Below, piece after piece: positions 10,821-22,138 of a stretch of DNA of 64,000 bases. Below the pieces are notes generated by a model, which worked only from the letters and a program-made list of their open reading frames with translations, had not been told where the DNA came from and did not search any database. The number at the start of each line of letters is the position of its first letter. The first letter of the stretch is position 1. Position numbers and translations under genes: made by a program. This DNA is from Liopterus haemorrhoidalis. Taxonomy: Eukaryota > Arthropoda > Insecta > Coleoptera > Dytiscidae. The stretch spans positions 6,406,924 through 6,470,923 of the forward strand of contig OZ020616.1 of the NCBI GenBank assembly GCA_963971575.1. Direction: 5' to 3'.

Positions 10821-11286
10821 TGGTTTATATACGGAACAAGAATAAGGAATAGGAAATAAGAATAGTGCACAAGATGTTAAAACATGGCTGCGCCGTATAT
10901 CGGTTTATGTAGGAATGAAATTTAACTTAAACATAAGAATAGTTGGTAACATTCAACATTTTTATTCTTATTTCAAGAATAAGACACGATAAGCCTGCGC
11001 ACAGCAATCAAAATGTCTGCCGTAATAAAGTTTGGTCAACAGATGTTTTTCAGTTGTGATCAGAGGGTTGTAAACAACAATAAAATGTTTTTAACGGTAA
11101 TAAACGAATTTTTTTAAAAGGTTTTATGAATCAGAACCTGTTAAGTGAAAAACGTTAAACACAGGCCAACGCAAGTACGCAGGCGCAGCGACGAAATGTT
11201 ATGTCCTATATAAACGGTTTAATATTTTTTATTCTTGTGTACTATTATTATTTCCTATTCCTTATTCCTGTTCCGTATATAAACCA
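10821..11286. mobile_element. MITE with ~53-bp near-perfect inverted ends
   Basis: Left end TGGTTTATATACGGAACAAG and the inverse of the right end TGGTTTATATACGGAACAGG. The pairing continues through AATAAGGAATAGGAAATAA to CACAAG with about three mismatches in 53. I could not define the target duplication. Non-coding, 466 bp. Confidence 0.78.
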
Positions 11287-11589
11287 ACCATTAATGAGTG
11301 AAATTATGAGTATTTTTAAGATTTCGTAGGTGTACTAAAATTTTAAAAGATATCTGATCAAGGCCATATGACTGGTATTAAAATTAACGTACTGATGTGG
11401 TTCTTCTTATTCACAATGGGTGCGTTTTGTTGTGCCTGTTTCGGTTTAAGCAGTTTGTTAGGATAATTTGTACTATAAATATATTTACAGCATAGAGCAA
11501 ATACAAATTAAATATATGAGGTATTTTAGCTCGAAAACAAAACTTAACTTTCCATTCATCAACCTATCATTAATTTTTAAACGATTTAA

Positions 11590-12010
11590 ATTACAGTACG
11601 CTTGAAACTAGAAGAACAAAAAATGATATGATCTTATTACATAAAATTATTAATAGTTTAATAGATGTTCAACCATTTATTTCAAATATAAACATATTAG
11701 TACCTCAAAGAAATACTAGATCAAAAAATACATTTTACATTAATAATTGCATACAAACTATTGTCAAAATCACCTCTAAACCGATGCATGTCAGTCTTTA
11801 ATGAGAAATTTAATGCTATAGACATATTTAATGATTCACTTCCAGAGTTTAAATCGAAAATGAATATTATGTTAAGCATTGCACGTTAAATAAAATAAAA
11901 TTGTTTCATATTGTATTTAATTATAACAACACATTTATTTATATCATCTGATACATTGTACTAATATTCTGTAGATATCTGTAATTGGCCACTCACTGGC
12001 TGTTGATGTC

Positions 12011-12058
<48 letters not shown>

Positions 12059-12061
12059 ATA
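11590..12061 (+). pseudogene. LINE 3' end (RT C-terminal domain)
   Basis: In frame from about 11600 the sequence reads LETRRTKNDMILLHKIINSL, then ISNINILVPQRNTRSKNTF, the C-terminal region after the catalytic RT core in Jockey/CR1-like LINEs. The reading frame degenerates after about 100 codons. A (TAAA)n tail at 12013-12061 marks the 3' end. The same domain is found on the minus strand at 53363-53740. The RT core is not present, so the copy is 5'-truncated. Confidence 0.75.
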
Positions 12062-12327
12062 TTCTCATTCTATTCCTTCTACTTATTCGATGATTTGGGG
12101 TCGAACGACTAGAATGAAAAGTGTAGTGGGATGAAAAGTAATATTTGAATGCAGTTATTTTCTTTTGGTTTTTAAATGTATTAGAATTAAATCTTGGTAT
12201 TACTGCTTCAAAATAATTTTCACTTTTAGGTATATTCTCATTTTGTGTCTTAAAATATTCGATATCACGAATTATTGATACCTTTTTACGATACCGATAT
12301 TATGAAACGAAATTGATATCGATAATA

Positions 12328-12547
12328 CAGAGTGATTATTTAATGGCGAGACGACGTCATTGGAAGTTTTAATAATTTGCCGTTTCATACACATCGTAGC
12401 AGGCGATTATGCGCGCATGCGCGTAGTAGACACTTCCGTCATCTCCAAATTATTGAGTCAATGATTTCCTGCCATTCTTTTATTTGATTTTCTATTATTT
12501 CATTTGATAATTCGGTGACGTCGTCTCGCCATTAAATAATCACTCTG
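12328..12547. mobile_element. TA-flanked MITE, copy A (intact)
   Basis: A 220-bp element with inverted ends CAGAGTGATTATTTAATGGC that continue through GAGACGACGTCA (32 bases) with no mismatch that I can see. TA lies on both sides (12326-12327, 12548-12549), pointing to Tc1/mariner-type mobilisation. A GCGCGCATGCGC palindrome sits in the interior. Copy B at 53025 is inverted and broken by a LINE. Confidence 0.88.
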
Positions 12548-12567
12548 TAGTTATTTTTTTGTATATT

Positions 12568-12761
12568 GGACCTGAAAATTAACTATTTGGGACAAGAAAA
12601 TATTTATTTATTTTATAGTTGATATTATTTTAAACAACATATACATTGACATATATTTTACATGACATATTTTTTATATATTTTATTTTTCTGTTACCAT
12701 GAATATGAAATATGATGCATGGCTGACTTTGGTCATATGGCTGAAATAGCCATAATACAAT
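12568..12761 (-). repeat. Copia 3' LTR
   Basis: Direct repeat of 13652-13836, about 90% alike by eye, with a few small indels in the A/T runs. It follows the polypurine tract on the minus strand. Confidence 0.85.
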
Positions 12762-12784
12762 ACCTCCCCTCAAAGTAGACTGCA

Positions 12785-13651
12785 TCATTTATTTTTAATT
12801 TCATCAACTCCTAGTTCTTTAAAAAATTTCTTATGTTTCGGACCAAACAAACTTTTCGTCAAAATATCTGCTATCATGTCTTCTGTTTGAAGATATTTCA
12901 ATTCAAACTTCTTATCTTCGTATGCTTCACGAACAAAGTGGTATCGAATGTCTATATGTTTCGTTCGTGTATGATGTACTGGATTTTTGACTAGATTTTG
13001 GGCTCCTTGGTTATCACAATATAAGATAACATTTTCTTCATTATTTTTTATTTCTTTCAAAAATGATTTTAGATAAATAATTTCTTTACATGCATCAGAT
13101 AGTGCCATATACTCTGCTTCTGTGCTTGATAGAGCAACAGTTTTCTGCTTTCGTGACTCCCAACTCACTGCTGCATTGGCAAACTTAAATACATACCCTG
13201 TGTAGGAGCGTCTGTCATTCAAGCAATTTCCCCAGTCTGCGTCCACATATCCTTCCAGTCCTTTTCCTGTTTTCTTAAATTTCAGACCATAGGTGTCTGT
13301 ATCTTTTAAAGATACAACATCAATGTTTTCTACTAAATTAGCATATTCTATTTTATTATCGTGCTTCCTACTTTCTTCTACTTCTTCATCAATTGTTGTA
13401 TTGTAAATTTTCTTTGGCCTTCCTCTTTTTCCGGTTCTTAATAATTTAGGTCTTCCATAATTTCTCCTAATATTTTCAGGTATATTCTGATTCAAATTTT
13501 CTTTATCTTCATTTTCGTTCTCTTCCTGTACTTCATTTACGTTATCTTCCTGAACTTCTTTTCTATTTTCAATTTCTGAATTTCTAGGTACTGTTTCTTG
13601 AATGTGAACTTCTTTATTTTTATTATAACGGTTTCCTGTAAGGAAATTTAA
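12785..13651 (-). pseudogene. Copia pol remnant: linker fused to RNase H
   Basis: An open frame runs the whole interior, stop near 12785. Its first ~60 codons from the LTR are an acidic Glu/Asn-rich linker, followed by RRNYGRPKLLRTGKRGRPKK, the region that normally joins integrase to RT. It then passes directly to a Copia RNase H domain. Counting from 13495 the acidic residues expected in the active site are Asp85 (YVDADW), Glu126 (STEAEY), Asp161 (YCDNQGA) and Asp182 (TKHIDIRYHF), all present. The RT domain is gone. With no gag, integrase or RT it cannot transpose alone, but the absence of stops suggests the deletion is recent or that the copy was mobilised after deletion. Confidence 0.88.
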
Positions 13652-13836
13652 GGACCTGAAAATTAGCTATTTTGGACAAGAGAATATAATTTATTTATAG
13701 TTTTTTTAAACAACATATACATTGACATATATTTTACATGACATATATTTTTATATTTTATTTTTCTGTTACCATGAATATGAAATATGATGCATGGCTG
13801 ACTTTGGTCATATGGCTGAAATAGCCATAATACAAT
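13652..13836 (-). repeat. Copia 5' LTR
   Basis: Direct repeat of 12568-12761. The coding interior starts right after it on the minus strand. I could not match the adjoining bases to a known primer-binding site. Confidence 0.85.
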
Positions 13837-13850
13837 ATATTTAAATATTA

Positions 13851-13952
13851 AGGGAGGTAAGTAATATTTACCAGTCGAGGACGTTTTTGCGCCCGAACGA
13901 CAACGAGGCCTAGCAATCCGAGTCCGAGATTGGTAAATATTTATCTCCTCCC
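13851..13952. repeat. Foldback sequence
   Basis: GGGAGGTAAGTAATATTTACC at the left pairs with the inverse of GGTAAATATTTATCTCCTCCC at the right, around a GC-richer 50-base loop. It may be a small MITE. A similar but shorter hairpin with CTCCTCCCGCCC is at 16362-16394. Confidence 0.45.
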
Positions 13953-13959
13953 GAATTGT

Positions 13960-15545
13960 TTATAATATTTTTTCCATTCTCAAAGTTATTATTAAATTTA
14001 CGTTTGTTTCATTTTTTTCACTTACTCCCCGAGGGACGTAAATTTGTCTAAAATATTGTTTTGTTTCTCCTAGATTTGAAACTGTTCTCTGTTCGACACT
14101 ATTGAAACACCTACTATTCTATAAGTTATCCATTCAGGAAATACATCAGAATTCACATAAACTCTTCTCCTAGTTAGCCTGGATCGTATATTGTTCTCCC
14201 ACGAGTCTGTTCGTCCAGTTAGGTGAAGTTTTTCCTGGGCCCGTCCCTGCTTGGGCCCGGCAAACAGCGGCCCACTCGCCAATCACTGCAGATGATTCAT
14301 CAACACCCACATTAGACATATACAGGAGATATATCACACCACAGAACAATGGAGAGAATTGGTTCAAGTGTTATTCTTGCAGAAAACATTTTAAAATTCT
14401 CATTACAAAAATTTTACCACTGACATATGTGGTAATTACATGATACACCAAAAATGCACTTCAAAAATACATTCAGCCTGTGGGTCTCTGTGAACTCTAC
14501 TACCTTCAAAATTTGGAAAGATTGTTTAACTAATTTTATCAAATGTAAACAGAATATTATTCCTCGGGTCCATCGTTTGCCAAATAATCTTTGCAGTTAG
14601 ACATATTTTACTAAACAGGCATTAAAAAATTATCACGACGTTTCTGGTATTTTACAAAAAATACGCGAATACTAATATTTTCTAACTGTAATATAAGGCA
14701 GTTTCAATGTGCCTCCTACAGTTTTGGTTAATAATCTTTTTGATTGAATGTTAAAATTATTTTTTTGGCATGAGATTTTAATGCAGCATTAAAATAGATT
14801 TCGTAAGGTAGCCTAACATTCCAGTTATCGCAAAATGTTCTTTTAGACCGGGAGCTCATGACATTTTTGGTCTCCTATTTCATACAGCATGCCTTTTGGA
14901 GGAGAGAATATTTACCCTGTGACAACAAAAAAGGGATGGTACTAAACCCCTGCACGCTTTCCGGTCATAGGGAAAATTGCATTTCCACTTGCACAAAATT
15001 TTTGTGTTTTTCTCTGATTTAATATTGCTTGCCCTTTTGTCAAAAGAAAGTTGTAACAAATTTAAAGTCCCGACCTCTGAGCCGGCCCTGTTTCTACGAT
15101 TTCTAGGACAAGATTTACAATATCCCACTGCAAACTCTATACAGATGGCAGCACATAACGACTACACTAAAGAGGTATCAGTGGCTCTAAAACAATGGTT
15201 TCTATTTATTTATCACATTAAAATATCATTTACCTTTTAGTTTAGGTTAGATTCACCTTAAAAGCACTATCTTAGGTTATGGTTGATAACTATTTATTTT
15301 AATTTTTTTATAAACCACTTAAAAATAAATTGTGTTTTAAAAGTTCTGCACAGTCCCACCTGTTTAGAATCTCTGTATATTGAACAAATGACGTATATGT
15401 GACGCATGCGCAGTGTTCAGTGGTATATTGTAAATCTACCCCCAAATGTGAACGCAATATATTAAAGCGGGCAAACAATTAAATTTTACTGTGCAATAGT
15501 TTCTCACGATTTATTTCAAACTGATTTGAGATATAGTGTAAGTAC
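13960..15545. other. No recognised gene
   Basis: Overlapping minus-strand ORFs at 14070-14367 and 14880-15128 contain scattered cysteines and basic residues. I looked for a piggyBac or hAT transposase and could not make the motifs fit. A GC-rich patch (14230-14280) stands out from the surroundings. Function unknown. Confidence 0.35.
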
Positions 15546-15547
15546 GC

Positions 15548-15635
15548 TTTATTCCATGTGTGTATTTTTTCATGTGTGCTTTTTTCCGTGTGCGTATTAA
15601 TCCGTGTGCGTTTTTTTCCGTATGCGTATTTTTAT
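15548..15635. repeat. ~17-bp minisatellite
   Basis: About five variants of TTTTTTCCGTGTGCGTA in tandem, with imperfect spacing. Confidence 0.6.
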
Positions 15636-15999
15636 ATTATGTAAAAAAATGGAAAATTAATTTTAATAAATATATTTTAAATTTAACGTCTCAAATCATT
15701 TTTAGTTTTAACATTATAAATATAATGCACTGAGTGAAAATGAATCGTTTTCCCATCTTAAAAAGTTAATGAATAAATAATTCGGAATAATACTCATTAT
15801 TTGTCCAGTTTTTAATAATACGCGAAGAGTTGATTCAATTTGAATTGGATGAAGTTAGGCGTATAGATAGAGAAAGAAGTCTGAGGTGTCGAGCAAGTTC
15901 CACATTAAGGTAATGATTTGTTTGCCAACACAGTTGGCAATGGGTCCACTAGTATATATATATATATTTCTCTTTCATTAAGTACGATAAATTTCAATT

Positions 16000-16400
16000 T
16001 ATAGGTGTAATATAGGTATATGTGTGGGCCTGTATTATTTATTTTATAGTTATTTTACCCGGCCCAACCCGAGTCTGAAGTTAGAACAGCTCGTCCCGAC
16101 TCGGCCCGAACACGAAAATATATACCACCACTACAAAATTAGTCCAAAGTAAATTTTGAAACGCAGTCAGTCTTTTAAAAAGACAATTAACCAGCCCCAA
16201 AGGCAACTTAAAAGGCCCGAAATATTTTGTACGTTTATGGACCAACCCGGCTCACAAACCGTGATTAGGCTCGACATTAAGACCAAGGCCCGTGCAAGAC
16301 TCGGGCCTACTGTACAATCAATATTTACACTTATACATATAAAATCAGTGTTGAATCCATGGGGCGGGAAGGCGTGTATTATCTCCTCCCGCCCTTAAAA
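16000..16400. other. GGCCC/CGGCCC-rich patch, possibly hAT debris
   Basis: Repeated 'cggccc', 'ggcccg' and 'gggcctg' words stand out against AT-rich flanks and recall some non-autonomous hAT elements, but no inverted ends or target duplication could be set. A short hairpin lies at 16362-16394. The 80-codon ORF at 16156-16398 is not recognised. Confidence 0.25.
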
Positions 16401-16529
16401 AAAGTTATTTTTTTAAATTTCTTCTTAAGTTACAGCCATTTTTAAAACTTTTCATTAAACCGTTTCTACAAAAATTTGCTTCAAATCAAAATTACACTAT
16501 TAAATGTTCTGAGAGATTATAGTAAATAT

Positions 16530-17342
16530 TTTATATTCTTATGAGATGAGTCACGTTTGCAAGAAAGGAGCATAGATTTCATCAAAGCACATCGTATGGT
16601 TATGAATGCAACTAAGTCATTAAAGGATATATCACGAAAATTTAACGATGTAAAGAACTCTGCTGATTTGTTTGTTAATTATGTAAATAATAAACTGGAT
16701 GAAATTCAATGTGATGTCGAAGTTGAACATGCATTACCGGATATTAGAATACGCAAAAGAAAACAAATGGACGATAAAGAAACTATGGATGAACGGGTAA
16801 GAGATTCATCCAAGCGGTATGAAATAAATACTTAAAATTACATACTAAATACTGCAATTCAAAGCATGGAAAATCGATTTCCAAAAAACCTATTACTTTA
16901 TTATGACTTCGCATGTTATAATTCAAAAAAAAAATTCTGAAAATATTCCTGAAAACGCATTTCAAAATTTAAGCTGTATTTTTATACAGTTTAATCCAGA
17001 AGCAACTCAACACAATATTATTTCATAATAACAACATTTTAAATCTCAATGGAATATTTTAAAGGTAAATGTCAGTGAAACTTTCAAAAAATTAAACGAA
17101 AATGAACAACCTACTGATGAAGTAGAAATTGATAAACATGCCATTTTATCCTCATTGAAAAGCTTGCAAAAATTGTCCTATTTTTTGTTATAATATATCT
17201 ATTATTCCGATATAACATGTTAAGTAACGCTTATTCTATACTTGGTCAAGCATAAAAATATCTACTATATATGTCTGTAACACAAGGGTCCTGTGAACGG
17301 AGTTTTTCAACATTAAAATTTATTAAAAGCAGACTAAGATAA
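16530..17342 (+). pseudogene. hAT transposase relic (ZMYM1-like)
   Basis: The 92-codon ORF at 16557-16835 fits the middle of hAT transposases related to ZMYM1 (an 'RS.DF.KA..MV..ATKSL' helix and RIRKRKQ basic patch). Further on, in shifted frames, come ILNTAIQSMENRFPKN and LYYDFACYNSKN, then near 17290 SVTQGSCERSFSTLKFIKS, the C-terminal dimerisation motif of hAT transposases. Stops and frameshifts separate these blocks. The N-terminal zinc finger and the DDE core upstream are not found. Dead copy. The satellite array starts right after its last codon. Confidence 0.78.
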
Positions 17343-17344
17343 AC

Positions 17345-18490
17345 ATAAATTTTTTCGAGACAAAATAAGATGTGAGAATTCCAAAAATTTAAACCTCAAG
17401 TCTCTTATCTTTTTTGAGATAAGATTTTTTTTAAATTCCATTAAAATCAAAATTTTCCCTAATAGTTTTAGATCATTACGGACCAAACATTATTTTTTTC
17501 TAGACAAAACAAGGTGTGAGAATTCCAAAAATTCAAACCTCAAGTCTCTATTTCTGACCTTTTATGAGATATAAATTTTTAAAATTACAAAAAAATCAAG
17601 ATTTTCAATAGTTTTAGGTCATTGCGGATCAAACATTAATTTTTTCTAGACAAAACAAGGGGTGAGAATTCCAAAAATTCAAACCTCAAATCTCTATGTC
17701 TTACCTTTTTTGTGATATGAATTTTTAAAATTACAAAAAAATCAAAATTTTCCCTTATAGTTTTAGGTCATCACGGACCAAACATTATATTTTTCTAGAT
17801 AAAACAAGGTGTGAGAATTCCAAAAATTCAAACCTCAAGTCTCTATTTCTTACCTTTTTTGAGATATGAATTTTTAAAATTACAAAAAAATCAAGATTAT
17901 CAATAGTTTTAGGTCATTGCGGATCAAACATTAATTTTTTCTAGACAAAACAAGGTGTGAGAATTCCAAAAATTCAAACCTCAAATCTCTATGTCTTACC
18001 TTTTTTGTGATATGAATTTTTAAAATTACAAAAAAATCTAAATTTTCAATAGTTTTAGGTCATAACGGACCAAACATTAATTTTTTCTAAACAAAACAAG
18101 GTGTGAGAATTCCAAAAATTCAAACCTCAAATCTCTATGTCTTACCTTTTTTGTGATATGAATTTTTAAAATTACAAAAAAATCTAAATTTTCAATAGTT
18201 TTAGGTCATTACGGACCAAACATTATTTTTTTCTAGGCAAAACAAGGTGTAAGAATTCCAAAAATTTAAACCTCAAGTCCCTACCTCTTACCATTTTTGA
18301 GACACGAATTTTTTAAATTTCACAAAATAAAAATTTTACCAATTAGGTCATTACGGACCAAATATTACAGAAAAAACATCGTAAAACTAAATTTTTTAAA
18401 GATTTAAACCTTAGGTCTCTATTTCTTACCATTTTTGAGATATAGTTTTTGATTTAATACCCAAATTTCCAAAAATAACTACACTTTCAC
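17345..18490. repeat. ~146-bp satellite array, about 8 units
   Basis: The landmark GTGAGAATTCCAAAAATTCA recurs at 17372, 17516, 17662, 17811, 17957, 18103 and 18249 (the last as GTAAGAATTCC), so the period is 144-149 bp, mostly 146. Inner units differ by only a few bases; the first and the last one or two are more diverged, the usual pattern of unequal exchange. No ORF. Unit ends such as TTTTAGGTCATTACGGACC are conserved. Confidence 0.93.
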
Positions 18491-18699
18491 GAGACCCAAT
18501 ATATTCAATGTTAAAATACGTACAAAAAATAACTTAGAATTTATAAGAACGACATTTTAATGTTATCTCGATGTTTTGTTAACCACAAATGAATAAGTAT
18601 GGGATTTAAAAAATAATGAATCCTCTTAAATAAGTTGACAAGAAAATTTTATTTTTATATCATTAGCAGGAATTACGTAAACATTTATGCGACGAAACA

Positions 18700-19045
18700 T
18701 GTTTATCTGAAAAAATATATAAACTGTGAATTTTCATAGTTTACAGGATTTCGTAGGCAGGGCTGATATTAAAAATATTTGAGAAGATAACATTCAAAAT
18801 ATGATTTATCACAGTTAAACTAATTTGGTTTTTACACGTTTTAGATGATTATAAGACGAAATTTGTAAAAAAAAATTGTCTGCTTGTCCAAAATGCTCAC
18901 ACAAAAACAGCTGGATATATTTGCACGAAATTTCATACAATGATATAGTAAAACCAGGATTCGAACCTATGGTACGTGGCATCAGAAAAGTTCTATTCTA
19001 AGGGGGTGTTTCGCGGTTAAAACTTACTAAAAAACTTAAAAAATC
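18700..19045. mobile_element. tRNA-module repeat, diverged copy 4
   Basis: Begins like copies 1-3 (CTGTGAATTTTCATAG hairpin, then ACAGGATTTCGTAGG). It then has TTTGGTTTTTACACGTTTTA, shared with the fragment at 36530. At 18955 it carries ACCAGGATTCGAACC, whose inverse GGTTCGAATCCTGG is a perfect tRNA box B. No clear box A. Right end not defined. Confidence 0.45.
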
Positions 19046-19049
19046 TCCT

Positions 19050-20025
19050 TTGTTGTTGATAGAAAAATGTGTATTTTGTTCAATGTATTTTTTCACTTGT
19101 ATGAATATTTTTACTTTTGGAACAAAAACCGTAGAGAGTACGGGTACGACAGCTAATGAATCATAAATACACTGGTTTAGTTGAATCATTGTAATATTAA
19201 TATTATTTTATTATTTTATTGTGATTAATCATTATACCATGATAAAAGATGAATTAATTAATTTAGTTTTTAATGGGTACTTGCTTGAGGAACAAACGCC
19301 ATAAACTACCATAGTAAACATATTTTGGCCCGAATAGAGATGATATTAATAATCGCGAGATCTGAATTGCTATTAACCTTTTTTGCGAAATTTCTCAATG
19401 GTCGAGAATATTCCTACATTTTTACCAAATCATTATGCCTTATGTATTGCTATCGTTCACCTATCTTGCTTGATTGATTTGTCTTATTAATAATTTATTT
19501 CATAGTCCACCAATATTTGAATTGTATTATTTATGCAGTTATGATAAAACGCACATTATAAATGAATATTGACATCGATACTATTTGTGTTAAAACATAA
19601 AATCTGAGTGACTTGAACGCCAAGTGAAACAGCGAACCCAGCTGTTTCTATGTTGCTATTCTTGTCATTTCTATAATTTTAATGTGTGCAGGTATATGAT
19701 AATGAAGAACACATGCGGGTCTAAGACCAGTTCTTTAATGTGATCAGCGGAAATGAGTTCGATTTATAAAACAGGATCATCTAGGATAATGTTGGTAATT
19801 TAAAGGATTGCATACGGGAGTTAAACACTTTTTTAAGAAATAATTGACAATATGTGCGTACAAGCTACTTATATTTATTTAACTATATAAATATTGAATT
19901 AGTCCTATTTAAGATAAAGTGGTGCACATTTTTTTTTAATTAACGCTAGTTGCGATACATATTATCCAGTATCTATATTTATATTACTTTTTTATGATAT
20001 TTTTTTTTTTTTTTCAATTTTGTAT
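19050..20025. other. No recognised feature
   Basis: AT-rich sequence, no coding or repeat signature beyond homopolymer runs. Confidence 0.35.
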
Positions 20026-20029
20026 TCAT

Positions 20030-20885
20030 AGAGAGAGAGTTATTATGAAACTGAATTGAGTGTTTTAATGTGTTTCATTGACACTAAACATATTATTATA
20101 TCATAAAATTAGTAAAAGTGTACAATACTAGTACAATAAACTGCAAATTTTACAAAACATAATTGATAGCTACCTTAAAAAATGTAAAACTGTTAAACCA
20201 GTCCGGCCAACCGCTACATTCACGTTCATGTAATGCAAATTTATTGTTTTAAAAGTCATGAAATAATAAAAAATAGAAAAAATAGTATGAAAAACACGTT
20301 ACATAAGGCTTTTTGCCGCACTTGTCGATTAGAAAACTCGTCTCTTTGCGGCTGGTTTTCTAACTTTGACGTGTGCGACAAAATCATTCTTTATGAAACT
20401 TGTTATTTAATATACTATTTTTCTATTTTGCATTTCGTAAGAGAGTCATTATGCAATTAAATTGAGTATTATGAGTTTAATTTTGACACTAAACATTTTA
20501 TTTAATAAAACTGTTAAAATTAATATAGCCCCCTGCAAATTTTACAAAAAAATACCTAAAAAAATATAACACTGTCAAACCAGTCTAATCAACCGCAACA
20601 TTCACATACGAAATTACTTAAATGAGGATGTTGTTTGATTATATAATGCAAATTTATTATTTTAAAAGGCATGCGAAAGCAAAATAGACAATATAAAAAG
20701 CTTGTTATATTTAATGAGCTTTTTATACTATATTATTAAAAAGCATAAAGCCTTATTAGACTTTTTGCCACACTTGTCGATTAGAAAATTCTTTGCTTCG
20801 TGGCTCGTATTCTAACCTCGACATGTGCCACAAAATCATGCCTTATGAAACTTCTGTTTTAATATAGTACTATTATCTGCAATAA
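20030..20885. repeat. ~410-450-bp direct duplication with a hairpin in each unit
   Basis: Unit 1 starts near 20035 (GAGAGTTATTATG) and unit 2 near 20441 (GAGAGTCATTATG). Shared stretches include TTTGACACTAAACAT, AACTGTTAAACCAGTC-like and ATGCAAATTTATT. Each unit ends in an imperfect inverted repeat: GCCGCACTTGTCGATTAG against its complement CTAACTTTGACGTGTGCGAC in unit 1 (about 20311-20395), and its equivalent in unit 2 (20756-20845). The 75-codon ORF in unit 1 is not conserved in unit 2 and is not a gene. Confidence 0.65.
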
Positions 20886-20889
20886 TTGA

Positions 20890-22130
20890 ATAATAAATGC
20901 GTTATGTGTCCAACTGTAAATTCGTAAAGCTGCTCATATTGCGTGCTCATCCGTGAATAATGAACGTTTTATAAACTGCAAGTGTTTTTGTTAGATAACA
21001 TTTTTAATACTCAGCAACGTGGCTATTTGGGCTTCACAAAGCCAATCTTCATAACTAGAATATTATTTATAAGTTATAATAAATAAAACAACAAATAAAT
21101 AAATGTTTCAAAAATTGTTGCAGGTTACAATCAGCTTCGGTAGCCTTCTTCGTCAGTTCTGAAATATTACTATTGACGTTCAGAATTTCTGTGTTTACAA
21201 ATTTAAATTTGCTATTTTCCTAATGATAAAACTATATACTATATATTCTTGTAAATAAAATATTGTATTCGTCTCGCATATAATGGGTATATTACACTCT
21301 TATAATTACAACCCTAACCTACGATTCTGATGGCAAACTTCTTCCTCGTGTAATATGGCTTACTTTATATGCTTATTAAATAATGTACTATTAGTTTCTT
21401 TGTTTCTAGGTTTATCATAATTTAAAGTTTGTTTTTATAAAGCATAATTCAGCAGATTCTTTAAAGTGATTTCAATGTGACGTCAGAAGACAAACTCAAC
21501 AGCAGACAAAAAAAAATATTTAAATAGGTTTTGTAAAACGCACAAAACAATATAGCTTTATTATTTGTATTGGTTTTGTTGTTTTAATCCGTAAGTATCA
21601 ATTAATTCTGATTATAACCAAATGTTCAATTTTAGATGCAGCAATTTTAATTTGAAAATGTTTAACAAATTTAAAATTTTAATTTTCAATTTAATTTCGT
21701 GGTGTCCCAAAAAGGCAATAGCGACAGACCAATAAAATAAGAATATATTTACCTAATTGTTTGCATCAATATTTATCAAAGATTAACAAAATGAATACGC
21801 AAAATTCTTATGGAAAGCAACAAGCTTAAAAAACAGTGGCGGAACAGAAATATTTGTCAAGGCTGAAAAGGCGTAGATTATTAGAAATGTATTAAATATA
21901 ATTGAAATATAAATTTAAATTCATATTGGTGAAAGAAAGAAAGGTGAAAGATATTATATTTTTCTGCAATCTAAATAAAATTAAATACAGCTGTTTTCTT
22001 ATTATGTATGGAATATAATGCTGACAAAATAACCACCTATAGCAACTCCGCACCGACCGCACTCCCAGACGATTTTGGTGTCTGATGAGTCTTGTTAATT
22101 TGCATGACTTTCTCGCACATTTCAACACAA
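20890..22130. other. No recognised feature
   Basis: Small ORFs only. A CAGTGGCGGAAC at 21835 recalls a hAT end but no partner was found. Confidence 0.35.
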
Positions 22131-22138
22131 GTGTATAC

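Larger units (their letters stand above)
12568..13836 (-). mobile_element. Copia LTR retrotransposon, internally deleted
   Basis: Two direct repeats of about 190 bp (12568-12761 and 13652-13836) flank an 890-bp interior that codes on the minus strand. The flanks carry ATATT on both sides (12563-12567, 13837-13841), a 5-bp duplication. A purine tract (GAGGGGAGG on the minus strand) precedes the 3' LTR as expected for a polypurine tract. Full Copia elements are about 5 kb, so gag, protease, integrase and RT have been lost. Confidence 0.88.

Noticed and set aside
14070..15128. Possible piggyBac transposase relic on the minus strand
   Set aside because: Scattered Cys, Trp and HLTGR-like words tempted me, but the blocks do not fall in family order and no TTAA-flanked ends were found.
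17345..18490. CRISPR-like regular spacing
   Set aside because: The whole 146-bp unit is conserved with no unique spacers, so it is a satellite; the context is eukaryotic.
21835..21850. CAGTGGCGGAAC as a hAT end
   Set aside because: No inverted partner or 8-bp duplication within reach.
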